A DNA stretch of 64,000 nucleotides from Ophiura sarsii (Eukaryota > Echinodermata > Ophiuroidea > Amphilepidida > Ophiuridae). The notes beneath the pieces were generated by a model. The model was not told where the DNA came from and did not search any database. It saw nothing but the letters and a program-made list of their open reading frames with translations. Location of the stretch: contig CM069447.1 in assembly GCA_035610835.1 (NCBI GenBank), positions 41,984,648-42,048,647 on the forward strand. Reading direction: 5' to 3'. The position numbers and the translations under genes are program-made. Of the stretch, positions 53,200-64,000 are shown in pieces; position 1 is the first letter of the stretch; every line of letters begins with the position of its first letter.

Positions 53200-54430
53200 A
53201 GATAAAGTTAACGTTCTATCTACTGAAGATGGCATTTGATGGTTTATGATAAAGTTGATGATGGTTCACTATGATAAAGTTCACTTGCTATCTACTGAAG
53301 ATAGCATTTGATTGTTTACCATGATAAAGTTCACTTTGAGTGCTTGGGGCACAGATGTCTTAAGTGCATTTTTGGAGTTTTGAAAACTTTGGCTAAGACA
53401 AATCAGGTTTGCACACATTACATTTGTTTTTTTGACGACAACAACTGGATATTGATAGTGTTTTATGCGGATATAATTTTACATCAACACTTTGAAGAAA
53501 ATCCTATTATTTTAGCCAAAAACGTACTTAGGATCAATGAGGAACACTGTGGATACCCCAGATACTATAAGTTGTCATAAGCTGTCTCAATTAGTTGTAC
53601 ATACCTGATAGAGAAGTCCAACAATGACCTTTAATCTCTTGCTGCATTAGTAGTCTTAATTGTATAATCTTTGGTGCACACATGTGTTAAGTATGGTACT
53701 TATAGCATGCACCAAGTGTTTTTCATGATTCACTTAAAACATCTGTGCTCCAAACAATTTGTTGACATGGAAATTTGCAGATAGTGTTCAAGCCATTTTA
53801 ACCACTAAAATGTGTTATAATCACTTAGCTGATGTGTTCACTAGAGAATATTACATTCTATCATAGTACGTAAAAAAACTGAAAATCCCCAAAATTGCAC
53901 TTGAGAGATGTATCGATATACTAAATGAGCAAATAACGTAAAGATAATCATCAACATAGCCCAAATCCAAAGTGTCATACAATTCCGACATCGCCTTATG
54001 CCAAATAATCAAATAACGGTACTTTCGGGTTGAGATTTGCCGCGAAAGTCTGTGATTAAAACGATAGCATAACTTCCAAATTCAGCACCTAGATTCGATA
54101 TCATCATATCGAAACTAAGAAAATCATGAAATTTTATATGATAACGGTGAATGTTGGTAAACTGTTTCAGATGGTAGTTAGTATAGTATATGCCTAAGTA
54201 TTACTTTGATGCAAAAAAACCCCTGATTTCCAGGATAATTGAGGGCGCACTCTCATACGTATCTCTCAATACCCTTTAAGACATGTGTGCTCCAGGCACT
54301 TGACTTGATCTACTGAAGATAGCATATCATGGTTTACTATAATAAAATTCACTTGCTATCTAAGATGGTATTTCATGGTTCAATATGATAAAGTTTACTT
54401 GCTATATACTGTAGGTAGCACATAGCACTC
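53200..54430. repeat. GATAAAGTTCACTTGCTATC repeats around a TIR-like segment
   Basis: Units with CTATCTACTGAAGATAGCAT and ATGATAAAGTTCACTTGC are tandem at 53205-53335 and again at 54305-54420, with echoes at 49940-50010. Between them 53337-54303 has inverted ends AAGTGCTTGGGGCACAGATG-type (right end CATGTGTGCTCCAGGCACTT). A 90-codon frame at 53308-53580 crosses the left end and is probably fortuitous. Confidence 0.5.
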
Positions 54431-54805
54431 GGTGCTGTATGACTATAACCATGGCAGGCGCCTGACACTGTATTGTTCGAATCGCCGAAAGCATAGACGG
54501 TCATGAATATACAATGAATAATCATATCAATGAATATACGTCATTTGTGAAGTCGAAAATGAAAAGTACCAGACCATAGTGGACACGAACGGCCGTAATC
54601 TGTGAATCTCCGTTGATTTCAATGTTATGTCGGAGTGTTTTACCTAATTTCATACTGACACGACCTGAGTGATAATCAAACGGTCCCCGAACGATGCCCT
54701 GGCGCTGTTGAAGTCAGAAATATCATCGTTCCCTACAGTCCGAGCGTTCCCACATCGAATTTCACCTAGAATATTCGTCACACGAACCCGTATGTCCACC
54801 ATCGT
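54431..54805. other. No gene assigned; higher-CpG sequence
   Basis: From about 54580 the sequence is richer in CpG than its surroundings and continues into the 142-codon frame that follows. It may be the 3' part of the same unit. Confidence 0.3.
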
Positions 54806-55234
54806 CTAAATATCGAAAAGGCCCTCTGGAGAGTCAAGGGGACAACATTTTTTTCTACGCATGCGTCCGATCGCTTTGGATTTGTCCACTAAAATTTTGG
54901 ACAAATGCCTAATGAGTATGTGCTGCATGGCAAGTGACACAACTTCTTGTAATGCGCTAATCAACCGTAAATCTAACCCCCGGGCTCCGGCCAGTTTGGG
55001 GTGGAAAAGCCCAATCAGGAAAAGTTCACGGAAAAGATTCAGGCGTTGACGGTTCAATGGTATATCACAGATAGGCAAAGTGGGTATATCCAGTGACAGT
55101 TGTATATCCCTTGGTATATAATATTTAATTTTGACTAAAGCAGCCGACAATGCATTGATTGATGATAACATCCAGAAGTGGTTTGATGTGATAATAATGC
55201 CGCCATGAGAATCGAGCCGTGTAGCGAGGGCCAC
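54806..55234 (-). CDS. Unrecognised 142-codon ORF
   Basis: The minus strand encodes MALATRLDSHGGIIITSNHF through RRKKCCPLDSPEGLFDI. The base composition is balanced and CpG-containing, unlike the AT-rich surroundings. Leucine-rich amphipathic segments (DLRLISALQEVVSLAMQHIL) could form helices. No signal peptide, metal-binding pattern or known domain. The opposite strand also has an open frame of 62 codons (54861-55049, ending in KRFRR). A CpG-rich, promoter-like stretch lies upstream. It may be a first exon, an intronless gene or a relic. Confidence 0.3.
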   Translation of the reverse strand: MALATRLDSHGGIIITSNHFWMLSSINALSAALVKIKYYIPRDIQLSLDIPTLPICDIPLNRQRLNLFRELFLIGLFHPKLAGARGLDLRLISALQEVVSLAMQHILIRHLSKILVDKSKAIGRMRRKKCCPLDSPEGLFDI

Positions 55235-55345
55235 GCCGAACTATGATCGAGAGTGACCAATAACGCGCCGCAATGCGGACCACTGGCGCGCGGCGGGCCG
55301 GCACATCCAACATGCGCGAATCAGTGGCGTAGCCAGCTTTAAACA
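55235..55345 (-). promoter_or_regulatory. CpG-rich stretch upstream of the 142-codon ORF
   Basis: The minus strand reads GCCGGCCCGCCGCGCGCCAG, then GTCCGCATTGCGGCGCGTTATTGG: a dense CpG cluster with an inverted CCAAT box, unusual in this window. No TATA box. Its far end abuts a GTGGCGTAGCCAG transposon-like end and a G-rich tract (55350-55375). Confidence 0.35.
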
Positions 55346-56629
55346 GGGCCATAGGGAGGGGGAGGGGGTGGACTTATCAGACAGTAAAAAGTCCGAGTTG
55401 TATACCGACGAAAGGCATGATGTACGAGTCAATAAAACTATACGGTAGTGCCCACATGTTGTGGCGAATATAGGGCCTACACTTACTTGCAACAAAGTGA
55501 CGGTGGAATCCGGGGGCCGACTATACGACCGTAACAGAGCGACAGTAGAATCCGGTGTTTAATTTTTTTAAATTAAGTGTATTGTTAATAGTCCCGGTTC
55601 TGAGCACTTCTCTAGCCCGCCCGGCCTGTGGGCCTAAATGAGACACCGTGCACTTTGCGCCGTGCATATGCTATAACCATCTAATGATTGGAAGCGTAGC
55701 AGCATAAAGTATTATGAGAAAATGTGTACATATCTCTTAAGATTCTGGAGATTCGGAGTCTACCATCGGACCGGGCTTTCAGTTGACCTACGCATAGGAG
55801 CATCGTCGAAGCGAGAATGTCCCCTGTAACCTTTTTCAAGATCTTTGGCACTGAAATTAAAATGTTGGTTCATTATAGAGGGAATCCACTTTACTCATAC
55901 GTGCCCGTAATCACCCTTCAAAGGTACAAGACTTGATCGCGTCTATCAATAGTTGTCTGATTGCCTTTCCACATATATTTCGACATGAATATTGCGTCTC
56001 CCAATTCGTTTATTAAAGCTAGCTAAATTTGGTACAAGAACTAACTTTCTTGAAATGAAGTTGTACTAAAGATTTTCTAGAAATTCATCGGTTGTACAGA
56101 TTTAAAAAAAATGCTAATCATGGTAGATTTAACATTGGTATAAACGGTCTCCTTTCTCATGTTGTACGATTGGCTATGGCCTGTTTTGGAAATGTGTTTG
56201 CTTTGTGTATCCAAATAGCTTACAGTTGTATATTAGCCTAGCTATAACAAGCTATAAAAATGACATCTCTGAATGTATTTTAAACAAAGTGTGCAAAGGA
56301 GAAATGGTTGGGCACACTGGTAAACTGGTTTTACAACAAGTGTTGCTATCATTATCAAAGTGAACTTAACTTTAATCACTTATTTATCGAGCAATAATAT
56401 ATTGTTTTACGCATTTTAATTTGTTTAGATTTAATATAAAGTTAAATAAATCCAGAGAGATAAATGATAGATAGAAAAATAGATTAAAAAAAGAATAGAA
56501 AAAAACTATAAAGCATTGGCGGCCTTTATAAATTACAAAAATTGACATAAAAATGATGTTACATACATCCACAATCAAGTTTTTTGTTGTTTTTTTAAAC
56601 AAAAAAATAGAAAACAACAACGAATACAC
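55346..56629. other. No gene seen
   Basis: A G-rich tract GGGAGGGGGAGGGGGTGG (55355-55372) could form a G-quadruplex. Two GTGACGGTGGAATCCGG/CGACAGTAGAATCCGG words lie at 55500-55550. The rest is AT-rich without support for a gene. Confidence 0.4.
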
Positions 56630-56705
56630 GGAGATTCGAACCCGTGATTGCCGATTGCAAACGATATGGCCAACGTATGCACGCCACAGAGATCGACGAG
56701 TGTAA
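56630..56705 (-). pseudogene. Weak tRNA-like sequence
   Basis: The minus strand has GGCGTGCATACGTTGGCC (A-box-like) and CACGGGTTCGAATCTCCGTG (B box and T-arm with an extra base). The anticodon stem does not form. Probably a decayed tRNA gene or SINE head. Confidence 0.25.
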
Positions 56706-57184
56706 TTGTGTCAGTTTTATTATTTAACCATTGATTCTTTTATTTATAACGAACGGATTTTTATCGTGCCATTTTGGACATTTTAAACCATATTTATATG
56801 TTACTCTCGCACAAAATGTGTTTGTTATGTGATTATACTCCTTATTTTGGAAAGAATGGTAAAAACGTTGACATTTCGAACACAATAAATGGCATCTTGT
56901 ATACTGTTTATACGGTCGCTCGACTGAACGTTGTGTGACCTGTTGCATTGCATTATTCATGTTACGATCTGTTTATGTATGCTTTTGTTATACTTCTCAA
57001 TCGCTCATCGCCAACTCTGTACAAGAAACTTCATGCGCTGTCCCAACGCTGTCGTTAGAGAACAATAGAAAGGTCCCCTCGACTCTTCGAGGCGACCTTT
57101 GACTGGGTTCACGGGGTTAATCATATTAATGAGCAAATATGCAAATGAGCTAAGTGTCCCCTCCTATTATATATACTCCTTGAC
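56706..57184. other. No gene seen
   Basis: Contains ATGCAAAT (57138-57147 region) and TATATATAC (57171) ahead of the foldback element, plus a TCGACTCTTCGAGGCGA palindrome-like word. No transcript is supported. Confidence 0.35.
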
Positions 57185-58247
57185 CATGGCAGGTAATAGA
57201 GGAGGAGGTCAATCGCGACACTACTCAAACGAGATATGTTTGTAGCCGCCTATTCATTGCTAGGCTTAGGCGTAATTCACTTATTAACGTCGTAATAAAA
57301 ACCCTCCTTGAAGTGGCCTCTAAAGACTATTGTTTAGCCGCGATCGACCTCCATGCTCGAGTGGTTTTGATGTCACTTGTTTATCATGTCTATAGAGGCC
57401 TTGCACGGGATTCGGTCGGCTTTACAGAAAGGAATCAACCACGCGTCGTCATTCACAGCATTCATACAATCCATTCAGTCTATTCTTTGAATTGACGCGG
57501 GATTTTTGAAAGTGATGTAGACTCGCATGGATACAATGGGATGGGATTTTTATCTTCTTATAGTTTTGGTGAACAAAGTTCAGTAGTCTGCCTCAATTCT
57601 GCTGTATGCATCAGAAATGTAGCAATATTTGATTCAATATTACATTTTTCGGTCAACTTCGGTCACGATCATATCATCATAAATCGGTACGATATACGAG
57701 TAAGTTTATTTTGAACTGTGTCTGAATTACAGGAAATTGCAGGAAATACGTGAAAATGACAAAATTGTCGGACTCATTTCTTAATAATTCACAGTTTGTG
57801 AATCAAATTTCCCTAAACAGAATGACGTAGCCTATTCACTAATTCGTAACTTTCCGAATATACCGCCGATTTCGGTAGATGTTTTGCTGAAATGTTCGTT
57901 TCCCTGAGATCTCTTTCGGTGGTGTAAAATATTATCACGCATGCTTACGAGGGACCAAACATCCATTATCTTAATTAAGAAAATAGACGTTATGCCACTC
58001 GTACGCATGCGTGATAAAAATTAACATATAAAATCTAGAAACAGTTTTAGTGTGATACGTACACGGGACATCAAAACCACTCGAGTGTGGAGGTTGGTCG
58101 CGGCTATACAGATGTCTTGAAAGGCTGATTCAAGGATTATTATTATTACGATATACAATAGGGTGATTATTGATCATGAAAGAAGGGAATAGGATTAGAA
58201 ATAGGGCTAATCTGCGAGTCAGCTCCTCCTCTATTACCTGCCATGCT
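57185..58247. mobile_element. Foldback element with TIRs of about 190 bp
   Basis: CATGGCAGGTAATAGAGGAG at the left pairs with CTCCTCTATTACCTGCCATG at the right. A second inner pair, CGATCGACCTCCATGCTCGA with GTGGTTTTGATGTC (57346-57375), matches 58072-58105. The inside has ACTCGTACGCATGCGTGATA and its echo (57935-57950). Long TIRs and no transposase suggest a foldback or MITE-like element. Confidence 0.65.
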
Positions 58248-58401
58248 ATAACATTAATTCATTCACAATTAACATGGCAGATCAGAAAAAGTAGACTCCG
58301 TAACATGCATTTGTTTTTCTATGTAATATTTTCTCTTTATTAATGAATAAAACTAACAATACCATACATAGCACTTGTTACTCATCTGATTTCATTGACT
58401 A

Positions 58402-58642
58402 TATGTGACGCGATCCAGTGGAATGAGTTGTATGTCGGGGGTATATCAATTTTGAGTTATAGGTAAAAAGAAGTGACATATGGTTACATTTCCATTATTT
58501 TCGTAGTTGATAAATTGTTTGTAACTTGAATGGGTTTGGACCACACTGTAGCATTTTTCATCTGCTTTTAAATGATGGACAAAATTATATCAAAATTGAA
58601 AACTGCCAACATGTGACTCGTTTTGCTAGATCACGTCACATA
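58402..58642. mobile_element. TATGTGA-end TIR element, third copy
   Basis: Left end TATGTGACGCGATCCAGTGG, right end ..TTGCTAGATCACGTCACATA, with the family body (AGAAGTGACATA, AAATTGTTTGTAACTTG, TTTTTCATCTGC). Confidence 0.75.
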
Positions 58643-58686
58643 TGGTATTCTCTCTGTTTAGACTGGGCAGGGATGTGTGCGATCTT

Positions 58687-58972
58687 GTAGGCAAAAAAAT
58701 GGTGTCTCACATACATTTGGGAAAATGCTACGCTATATGCAAAAAAACTTAATAGGAAAAATAGCTATGCTAAATGCAGATTTTTTTTTTTTGATTGTGT
58801 TTTTGGCCCACTTTTTTCCTCTCCTTTTTCAAAGCCAATGTTTTTGTCCCCAGACAAATAAAAATACCATAACCCCTAAAATTGGGCTCATCGCGTAGGG
58901 TTATGCGGCAAAAGTGACTCCACATACTAATGCGCTTGGGGTATGTGAGACAGATTTTTTTCTTCTTGGCCG
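58687..58972. mobile_element. Diverged relative of the PIF/Harbinger-like MITE
   Basis: AGGCAAAAAAATGGTGTCTC and GTATGTGAGACAGATTTTTT followed by CTTCTTGGCC are imperfect inverted ends. TGTGAGACAGA and TTCTTGGCC recall the GGCCAAACAAAGAAG family. Confidence 0.4.
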
Positions 58973-59395
58973 AATAAAATGATAAACAAATTCAGAATAC
59001 ACTTTGCCTTGGTTTCTGTGCCTACCTCATCCACTCGCTAGTATGGAACTCCAAACTGGATATCCTACTAGCCATATGGTCCTGGACCATACTGATGGGC
59101 CAAAATCTCACAAAAACTATCCACCCAGCTGTGAGTTGAGGTGCATGATTTAATACAGGGTGAATTAAAAAAATTGTGCACAGATTGAAACTACCCATTG
59201 GCTTTTGACTTTGATGTGTGAATTAAGCCATGCAATTGTTTGTATCAAGCGTATTTAATCTATTGCGTCTTTCGAAAAAATGAAAGTAATAGACTGAAAA
59301 ATAAGCCCAAATGTGATAGGCTTTGTAAAGCTGACCCCCTTTATAATAGGATTTACACAGTAACGACATGTGGCATGATGAATTTGGAGCGAGTG
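58973..59395. other. No gene seen
   Basis: Includes an ACAGGGTGAATTAAAAAAAT transposon-end-like word at 59155. Otherwise featureless. Confidence 0.4.
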
Positions 59396-59400
59396 GTCAC

Positions 59401-59740
59401 CAGGCCCGTCAGATGGGGGGGGGGGGGGGGGGGGGGGGGGGGGGCGACGGTGGCGATCCCCCCCCCCCCCCCTTTGAAAATCTTCCCCGGAAAATTTGAC
59501 AAAAAACAGAGAAAATCCCCACTCCCCCCAAAAAATCCCCCTCAAAAATATCTCCAAAAACTACTTCCGGTATTTCTGTGCGTCGACCAACAAGAAAGGT
59601 AAACTATGACACCATAATGGAACAGAAAAATTAGAAAATCAGCGTGTCTCCGACGGAAAAAAACTAGCTCTATCACTTCCGGTGATTTTTTTTTGAAAAC
59701 GCCCCCCCCCCCCCCTTTAAAAAAAGTGTCTTACGGGCCT
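59401..59740. mobile_element. TIR element CAGGCCCGT with long poly-G and poly-C
   Basis: Ends CAGGCCCGTCAGA and TCTTACGGGCCTG flanked by GTCAC (59396-59400, 59741-59745). The interior starts with more than 25 G (59415-59442) and has poly-C at 59458-59472 and 59702-59715. Homopolymers inside TIR elements recur in this window. Confidence 0.6.
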
Positions 59741-59745
59741 GGTCA

Positions 59746-60500
59746 CTACGTGCATATATGTCTGTAATTAATTGTGATACTGGCATGTTGAGACATACAT
59801 GTACTAAAACATTGCATAATTTCATGTTCTATAGCATATTAAAATATTCGCACAAATATAATGTTCTGAAGACGATCGTTTCTTGATATCAGTTGCACTT
59901 TAGTATGAAAGTCAGTTACATTTTGTGAACAATATTTGACAGATTCACAAATTACAAAGTTCCGAGTTCATTTTTTCTTCTGCAAAAGTTGTGTAGCATA
60001 TAAAATATAATGTTAGCTTCCTTAACATTTTAAATGGAAATATTAGTTAGTTGTTCTCACCCAATTTCGTCATGCTACAGTAATAGTCACATAGAAATTA
60101 AGTGGTATTGACATTTTTTATTTACTTCAGAATTCAAGATGAACATTAAAAATTGCCATTATTGTTGTTTTTACTTAGAAAAAAACCGCAGCAAAACTTG
60201 ATTAAAACAATACCATCGCTATTTATTGAAAAACGCCCTCTATGCAAATATGGTTCGCGATATTTATCACGCGTGCTGCAGGGGGATACTGTTTAACGTA
60301 AGAGGGCTGATTTTTCTTATTCCTTATAGGTGTAAGTTCATACATGTTATACAATTGTAAAAATATACAAATCCCAGTTTTTATCATATATTTTTGTAAT
60401 TGAGGGTGCTGCCTCCACCACATCTCTTAATGTCCCTTTTTAAAGGTCCCAGGGTGCTCAGTGGTCATTACAAGGGGTATCATGCGCGTCCAAGGACTTT
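59746..60500. other. No gene seen
   Basis: AT-rich, unmatched DNA. Confidence 0.4.
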
Positions 60501-60504
60501 CAAA

Positions 60505-60690
60505 AAGTACCCTAAATACGTAATCGTGTTAATGTGAAAAAGCACCCACTAAACAAGTATGGCACAATATTTTACATACCCTAAGCAAGTAATATCAGTA
60601 TTTTCAATACCCTAAACAAGTACTCAAAATATTTTGATACCCTTAACAAGTACTCAACATATTTTGATACCCTAAGCAAATAATTTGTAT
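60505..60690 (+). repeat. Short tandem repeat, about 33-bp unit TACCCTAAACAAGTACTCAA
   Basis: Five degenerate units of the form ACCCTAAACAAGTA...ATATTTTGAT. CCCTAA here is part of the unit and not a telomeric array. Confidence 0.6.
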
Positions 60691-61179
60691 AGTTAAACCT
60701 CTTTACCGCGTATGACACATTTATAACACTTTTTTTCCTTCCCTAATAAGCTAAAAGTATAATGAAACAAATGCCGAGCTGATTTATCAGATCACTTGCG
60801 AAGGATACAATTTGAGAAATATATCTCGCCTATGTATTGTAACGAAAACCGAGCTGTCACGTGATGATAGTTGAGCAAAACTTTAATTCATGGAGAGTAT
60901 TGGTAGATCAAGATGTTATAAAGTGAGATGGTTCACAATTTTAGATATTTCTCCTAATGTTCTGGTGATATTTTCTAGGTTGTTTTTGGTAGCGATTTTT
61001 CATGGTTTTAGGGTCAACCAAATAGTAATCAATAATAGTATAATTAGTCAACACTTTGCAAAATCCATTATGGCATTTCAACTCAAGGATTTCGAAATAC
61101 TCAACCCTTTAACTCACAAAACTATAAAATATTCCGGTAGCATGTCGGCATTCTACTATTCGTGACTAAAACCTTGGAG
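60691..61179. other. No gene assigned
   Basis: A 91-codon open frame (60890-61165, plus) encodes a hydrophobic peptide without a recognisable domain and ends right at the satellite. I regard it as fortuitous. Confidence 0.35.
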
Positions 61180-61465
61180 GGAAAATAGAGCAAATCTCTA
61201 TTCGGGATGTACGGAGAGAAATAGAGCAATCTCTATTTTTGGACGTATGAAGAGCAATAGAGCAAGTCTCTATTTTGGATGTATGGCGAGATATAGAGCA
61301 AATCTCTATTTTGGAGATGTGGAGAGAAATAGAACAATCTCTATTTTTGGAGGTAAGGGAGAAATAGAGCAAATCTCTATTTTGGAGGTATGGGGAGAAA
61401 ATAGAGCAAATCTCTATTTTGGATGTATGAGGAGAAATAGAGCAAATCTCTATTTTGGATATTAT
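61180..61465 (+). repeat. Satellite array 1: about 39-bp unit with hairpin core
   Basis: Seven units with the self-complementary core AATAGAGCAAATCTCTATT or AATAGAGCAATCTCTATT, separated by GGA(G/T)GTATGGGGAG-like spacers. Each unit can fold into a small stem-loop. Confidence 0.8.
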
Positions 61466-61469
61466 ACAT

Positions 61470-62214
61470 AGTAAATATATTGAAAATGTCATAAGTATTT
61501 ATGACAATTGAGAAATCGGGCGTGCGTCTCCCTATGGGTGTATATGGCCATCCCCAATATACACGAATAGCATACAGAATATGCATCCTTGTATATTGGT
61601 TCAAGATATACATTTTATAGTAAATATATTGAAATTGTCATAAGTATTGATGACAATTGAGAAATCGGGCGTGCGTCTCCCTATGGGTGTATATGGCCAT
61701 CCCCAATATACACGATTAACATACAGAATATGCATCCTTGTATATTGGTTCAAGATATACATTTTATAGTAAATATATTGAAATTGTCATAAGTATTGAT
61801 GACAATTGAGAAATCGGGCGTGCGTCTCCCTATGGGTGTATATGGCCATCCCCAATATACACGAATAGCATACAGAATATGCATCCTTGTATATTGGTTC
61901 AAGATATACATTTTATAGTAAATATATTGAAATTGTCATAAGTATTGATGACAATTGAGAAATCGGGCGTGCGTCTCCCTATGGGTGTATATGGCCATCC
62001 CCAATATACACGAATAGCATACAGAATATGCATCCTTGTATATTGGTTCAAGATATACATTTTATAGTAAATATATTGAAATTGTCATAAGTATTGATGA
62101 CAATTGAGAAATCGGGCGTGCGTCTCCCTATGGGTGTATATGGCCATCCCCAATATACACGAATAACATACAGAATATGCATCCTTGTATATTGGTTCAA
62201 GATATACATTTTGT
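61470..62214 (+). repeat. Satellite array 2: five units of exactly 149 bp
   Basis: Units start AGTAAATATATTGAAATTGT at 61470, 61619, 61768, 61917 and 62066. They are almost identical apart from the first, which has two extra changes. Each contains GTGTATATGGCCATCCCCAA followed by TATACAC (a hairpin). It lies between two arrays that share a different core. Confidence 0.92.
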
Positions 62215-62218
62215 AGTG

Positions 62219-63232
62219 TAAGGAGCAATGGAGAAATCTCTACTTTACGCTGTCTTACAATAGCGAGATTTCTGTTATGGACATATGGATGGTAAATAGA
62301 GCAATCTCTATTTTGGATATGAGGAGAATGGAGAAATCTCTACTTTACGCTGACTTACAATAGCGAGATTTCGGATATGGACATATGGATGGTAAATAGA
62401 GCAATCTCTATTTTGGATATGAGGAGAAATGGAGAAATCTCTACTTTACGCTGACTTACAATAGCGAGATTTCTGTTATGGACATATGGATGGTAAATAG
62501 AGCAATCTCTATTTTGGATATGAGAGGAAATGGAGAAATCTCTACTTTACGCTGTCTTACAATAGCGAGATTTCTGTTATGGACATATGGGTGGTAAATA
62601 GAGCAATCTCTATTTTTGGATATGAGAGGAAATGGAGAAATCTCTACTTTACGCTGACTTACAATAGCGAGATTTCGGTATATGGACATATGGATGGTAA
62701 ATAGAGCAATCTCTATTTTGGATATGAGGAGAAATGGAGAAATCTCTACTTTACGCTGACTTACAATAGCGAGATTTCTGTTATGGACATATGGATGGTA
62801 AATAGAGCAATCTCTATTTTGGATATGAGAGGAAATGGAGAAATCTCTACTTTACGCTGTCTTACAATAGCGAGATTTCTGTTATGGACATATGGATGGT
62901 AAATAGAGCAATCTCTATTTTGGATATGAGGAGAAATGGAGAAATCTCTACTTTACGCTGACTTACAATAGCGAGATTTCGGATATGGACATATGGATGG
63001 TAAATAGAGCAATCTCTATTTTGGATATGAGGAGAAATGGAGAAATCTCTACTTTACGCTGACTTACAATAGCGAGATTTCTGTTATGGACATATGGATG
63101 GTAAATAGAGCAATCTCTATTTTGGATATGAGAGGAAATGGAGAAATCTCTACTTTACGCTGTCTTACAATAGCGAGATTTCTGTTATGGACATATGGAT
63201 GGTAAATAGAGCAATCTCTATTTTGGATGTAG
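62219..63232 (+). repeat. Satellite array 3: ten units of 100-102 bp
   Basis: GAGAAATCTCTACTTTACGC recurs at 62231, 62331, 62432, 62533, 62635, 62737, 62838, 62939, 63040 and 63141. Each unit also has ACTTACAATAGCGAGATTTC and the core AAATAGAGCAATCTCTATTTT. Variants (GCTGTC/GCTGAC, TGTTATGG/GGATATGG) alternate, suggesting higher-order units. Confidence 0.92.
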
Positions 63233-63384
63233 GTTAACAACTAATGAATTTCTGTCTATAGAATAAAACAATATGGACACCAATCTTCGGAGAAATCACA
63301 CTTTGTAATAGCACGATCGTAACTTGTTTCATTCTCATCTCACTCTCTCATTGGGTAGGACACATCTGTACTGAACGGTAGCAT

Positions 63385-63825
63385 AGTTCTATGGATCTAG
63401 TTGTTCTTCCGTCGCCGGGGAGGTGGAGGCAATACCATACAGCATACTTTTGTCAATGAGACAATTGCTGTCGTCGAACAAAAAGGGGTATGGAGGATAT
63501 CTCTACCTGGATTGGTAAGGTAGTTCTTCTGGTGTAGTTGTCTCGTCCGTCACCGGGGAGGTGGAGGCAATACCATACAGCATACTTTTGTCAATGAGAC
63601 AATTGCTGTCGTCGAACAAAAAGGGGTATGGAGGATATCTCTACCTGGATTGGTAAGGTAGTTCTTCTGGTGTAGTTGTCTCGTCCGTCACCGGGGAGGG
63701 GAGGTGGAGGCAATACCATACAGCATACCTTTGCCAATGAGGCAATTGCTGTCGTCGAACAAAAAGGGGGATGGAGGATATCTCTACCTGGATTGGTAAG
63801 GTAGTTCTTCTGGTGTAGTTGGTGA
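63385..63825 (+). repeat. Satellite array 4: three units of 138 bp
   Basis: CACCGGGGAGGTGGAGGCAA recurs with a 138-bp period (CCGGGG at 63415, 63553 and 63691, the last with a GGGGA insertion). Each unit runs through GACAATTGCTGTCGTCGAAC and GGATATCTCTACCTGGATTG. It is less AT-rich than its neighbours. Non-coding in all frames as far as I can see. Confidence 0.88.
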
Positions 63826-64000
63826 GTTGAAGTTGGAAATCAACTAATAGACACAGTATCCAGGCTTGAATTATTCAAGAACGGAAGGTGATGGTAGCCA
63901 TGATGATGCGGGACACGAGAGGGAGAGAGAGTGAGTTCACAGCAAAACATGTGCTGGCGTGTTGAGTCATAGAGAAATCAGTATTACCGTGTATTTTCTC
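63826..64000. other. No feature seen at the window end
   Basis: Unique-looking sequence after the satellites. Too short to judge. Confidence 0.35.

Noticed and set aside
53308..53580. 90-codon ORF (MIVYHDKVHFECLGH...)
   Set aside because: It crosses a tandem repeat and a TIR boundary and shows no domain.
57185..57200. Very short coding exon ATGGCAG before a GTAATA donor
   Set aside because: The word is the end of a foldback element and recurs inverted at its other end; no acceptor or downstream exon could be linked.
60505..60690. Telomere-like CCCTAA words
   Set aside because: They occur once per unit of about 33 bp and not as contiguous TTAGGG repeats.

Overview
The window looks like AT-rich, transposon-laden DNA of a marine invertebrate deuterostome, most likely an echinoderm. 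The grounds are spliced genes, C2H2 and FLYWCH-like zinc fingers, PIF/Harbinger-, Tc1-, hAT- and TTAA-type elements, long poly-G/poly-C runs and frequent 'aggccta'-type words. The species call is inference. A 100-base run of N at 21322-21421 is an assembly gap.

The dominant structure is a large, diverged inverted duplication. The left arm (about 1700-20900) and the right arm (about 28000-47350) carry the same gene in opposite, head-to-head orientation around a spacer of about 7 kb. Each gene copy has a short first coding exon (12533-12659 minus; 32709-32835 plus) that starts MEASNNYSHL and ends in a phase-1 donor. That exon can join, in frame, a giant last exon (2358-8626 minus, about 2089 residues; 37508-46899 plus, about 3130 residues). 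The giant exons encode unusual proteins built from C2H2 fingers, cysteine-less half-fingers of about 20 residues, a recurring Cys-rich module (C-x2-C-x-C-P), acidic and basic repeats and, in the right copy, a tandem array of SUMO-consensus-like sites. Only the right copy has an intervening exon (35261-35640) encoding a FLYWCH-like zinc finger. It has the same phase and its own stop, so it is a candidate alternative 3' end.

The rest is mostly mobile DNA. Insertions present in one arm can often be checked against the empty site in the other. In the left arm these include a foldback made of two Tc1 half-elements, a pogo-like element, two adjacent hAT-type elements sharing the 8-bp target GTCTAGAC, a CR1/L2-like retrotransposon tail, and a 2.9-kb terminal-inverted-repeat (TIR) element studded with copies of GGTGTCCATGTAGCATCG. 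In the right arm they include several TIR elements, one of which carries a duplicate of an exon boundary.

From 47.4 kb onward there are nested short TIR elements, one unrecognised 142-codon ORF beside a CpG-rich stretch (54806-55345), a long-TIR foldback (57185-58247) and, at the right end, a composite satellite block (61180-63825). That block has four arrays with periods of about 39, 149, 101 and 138 bp, two of which share a hairpin core.
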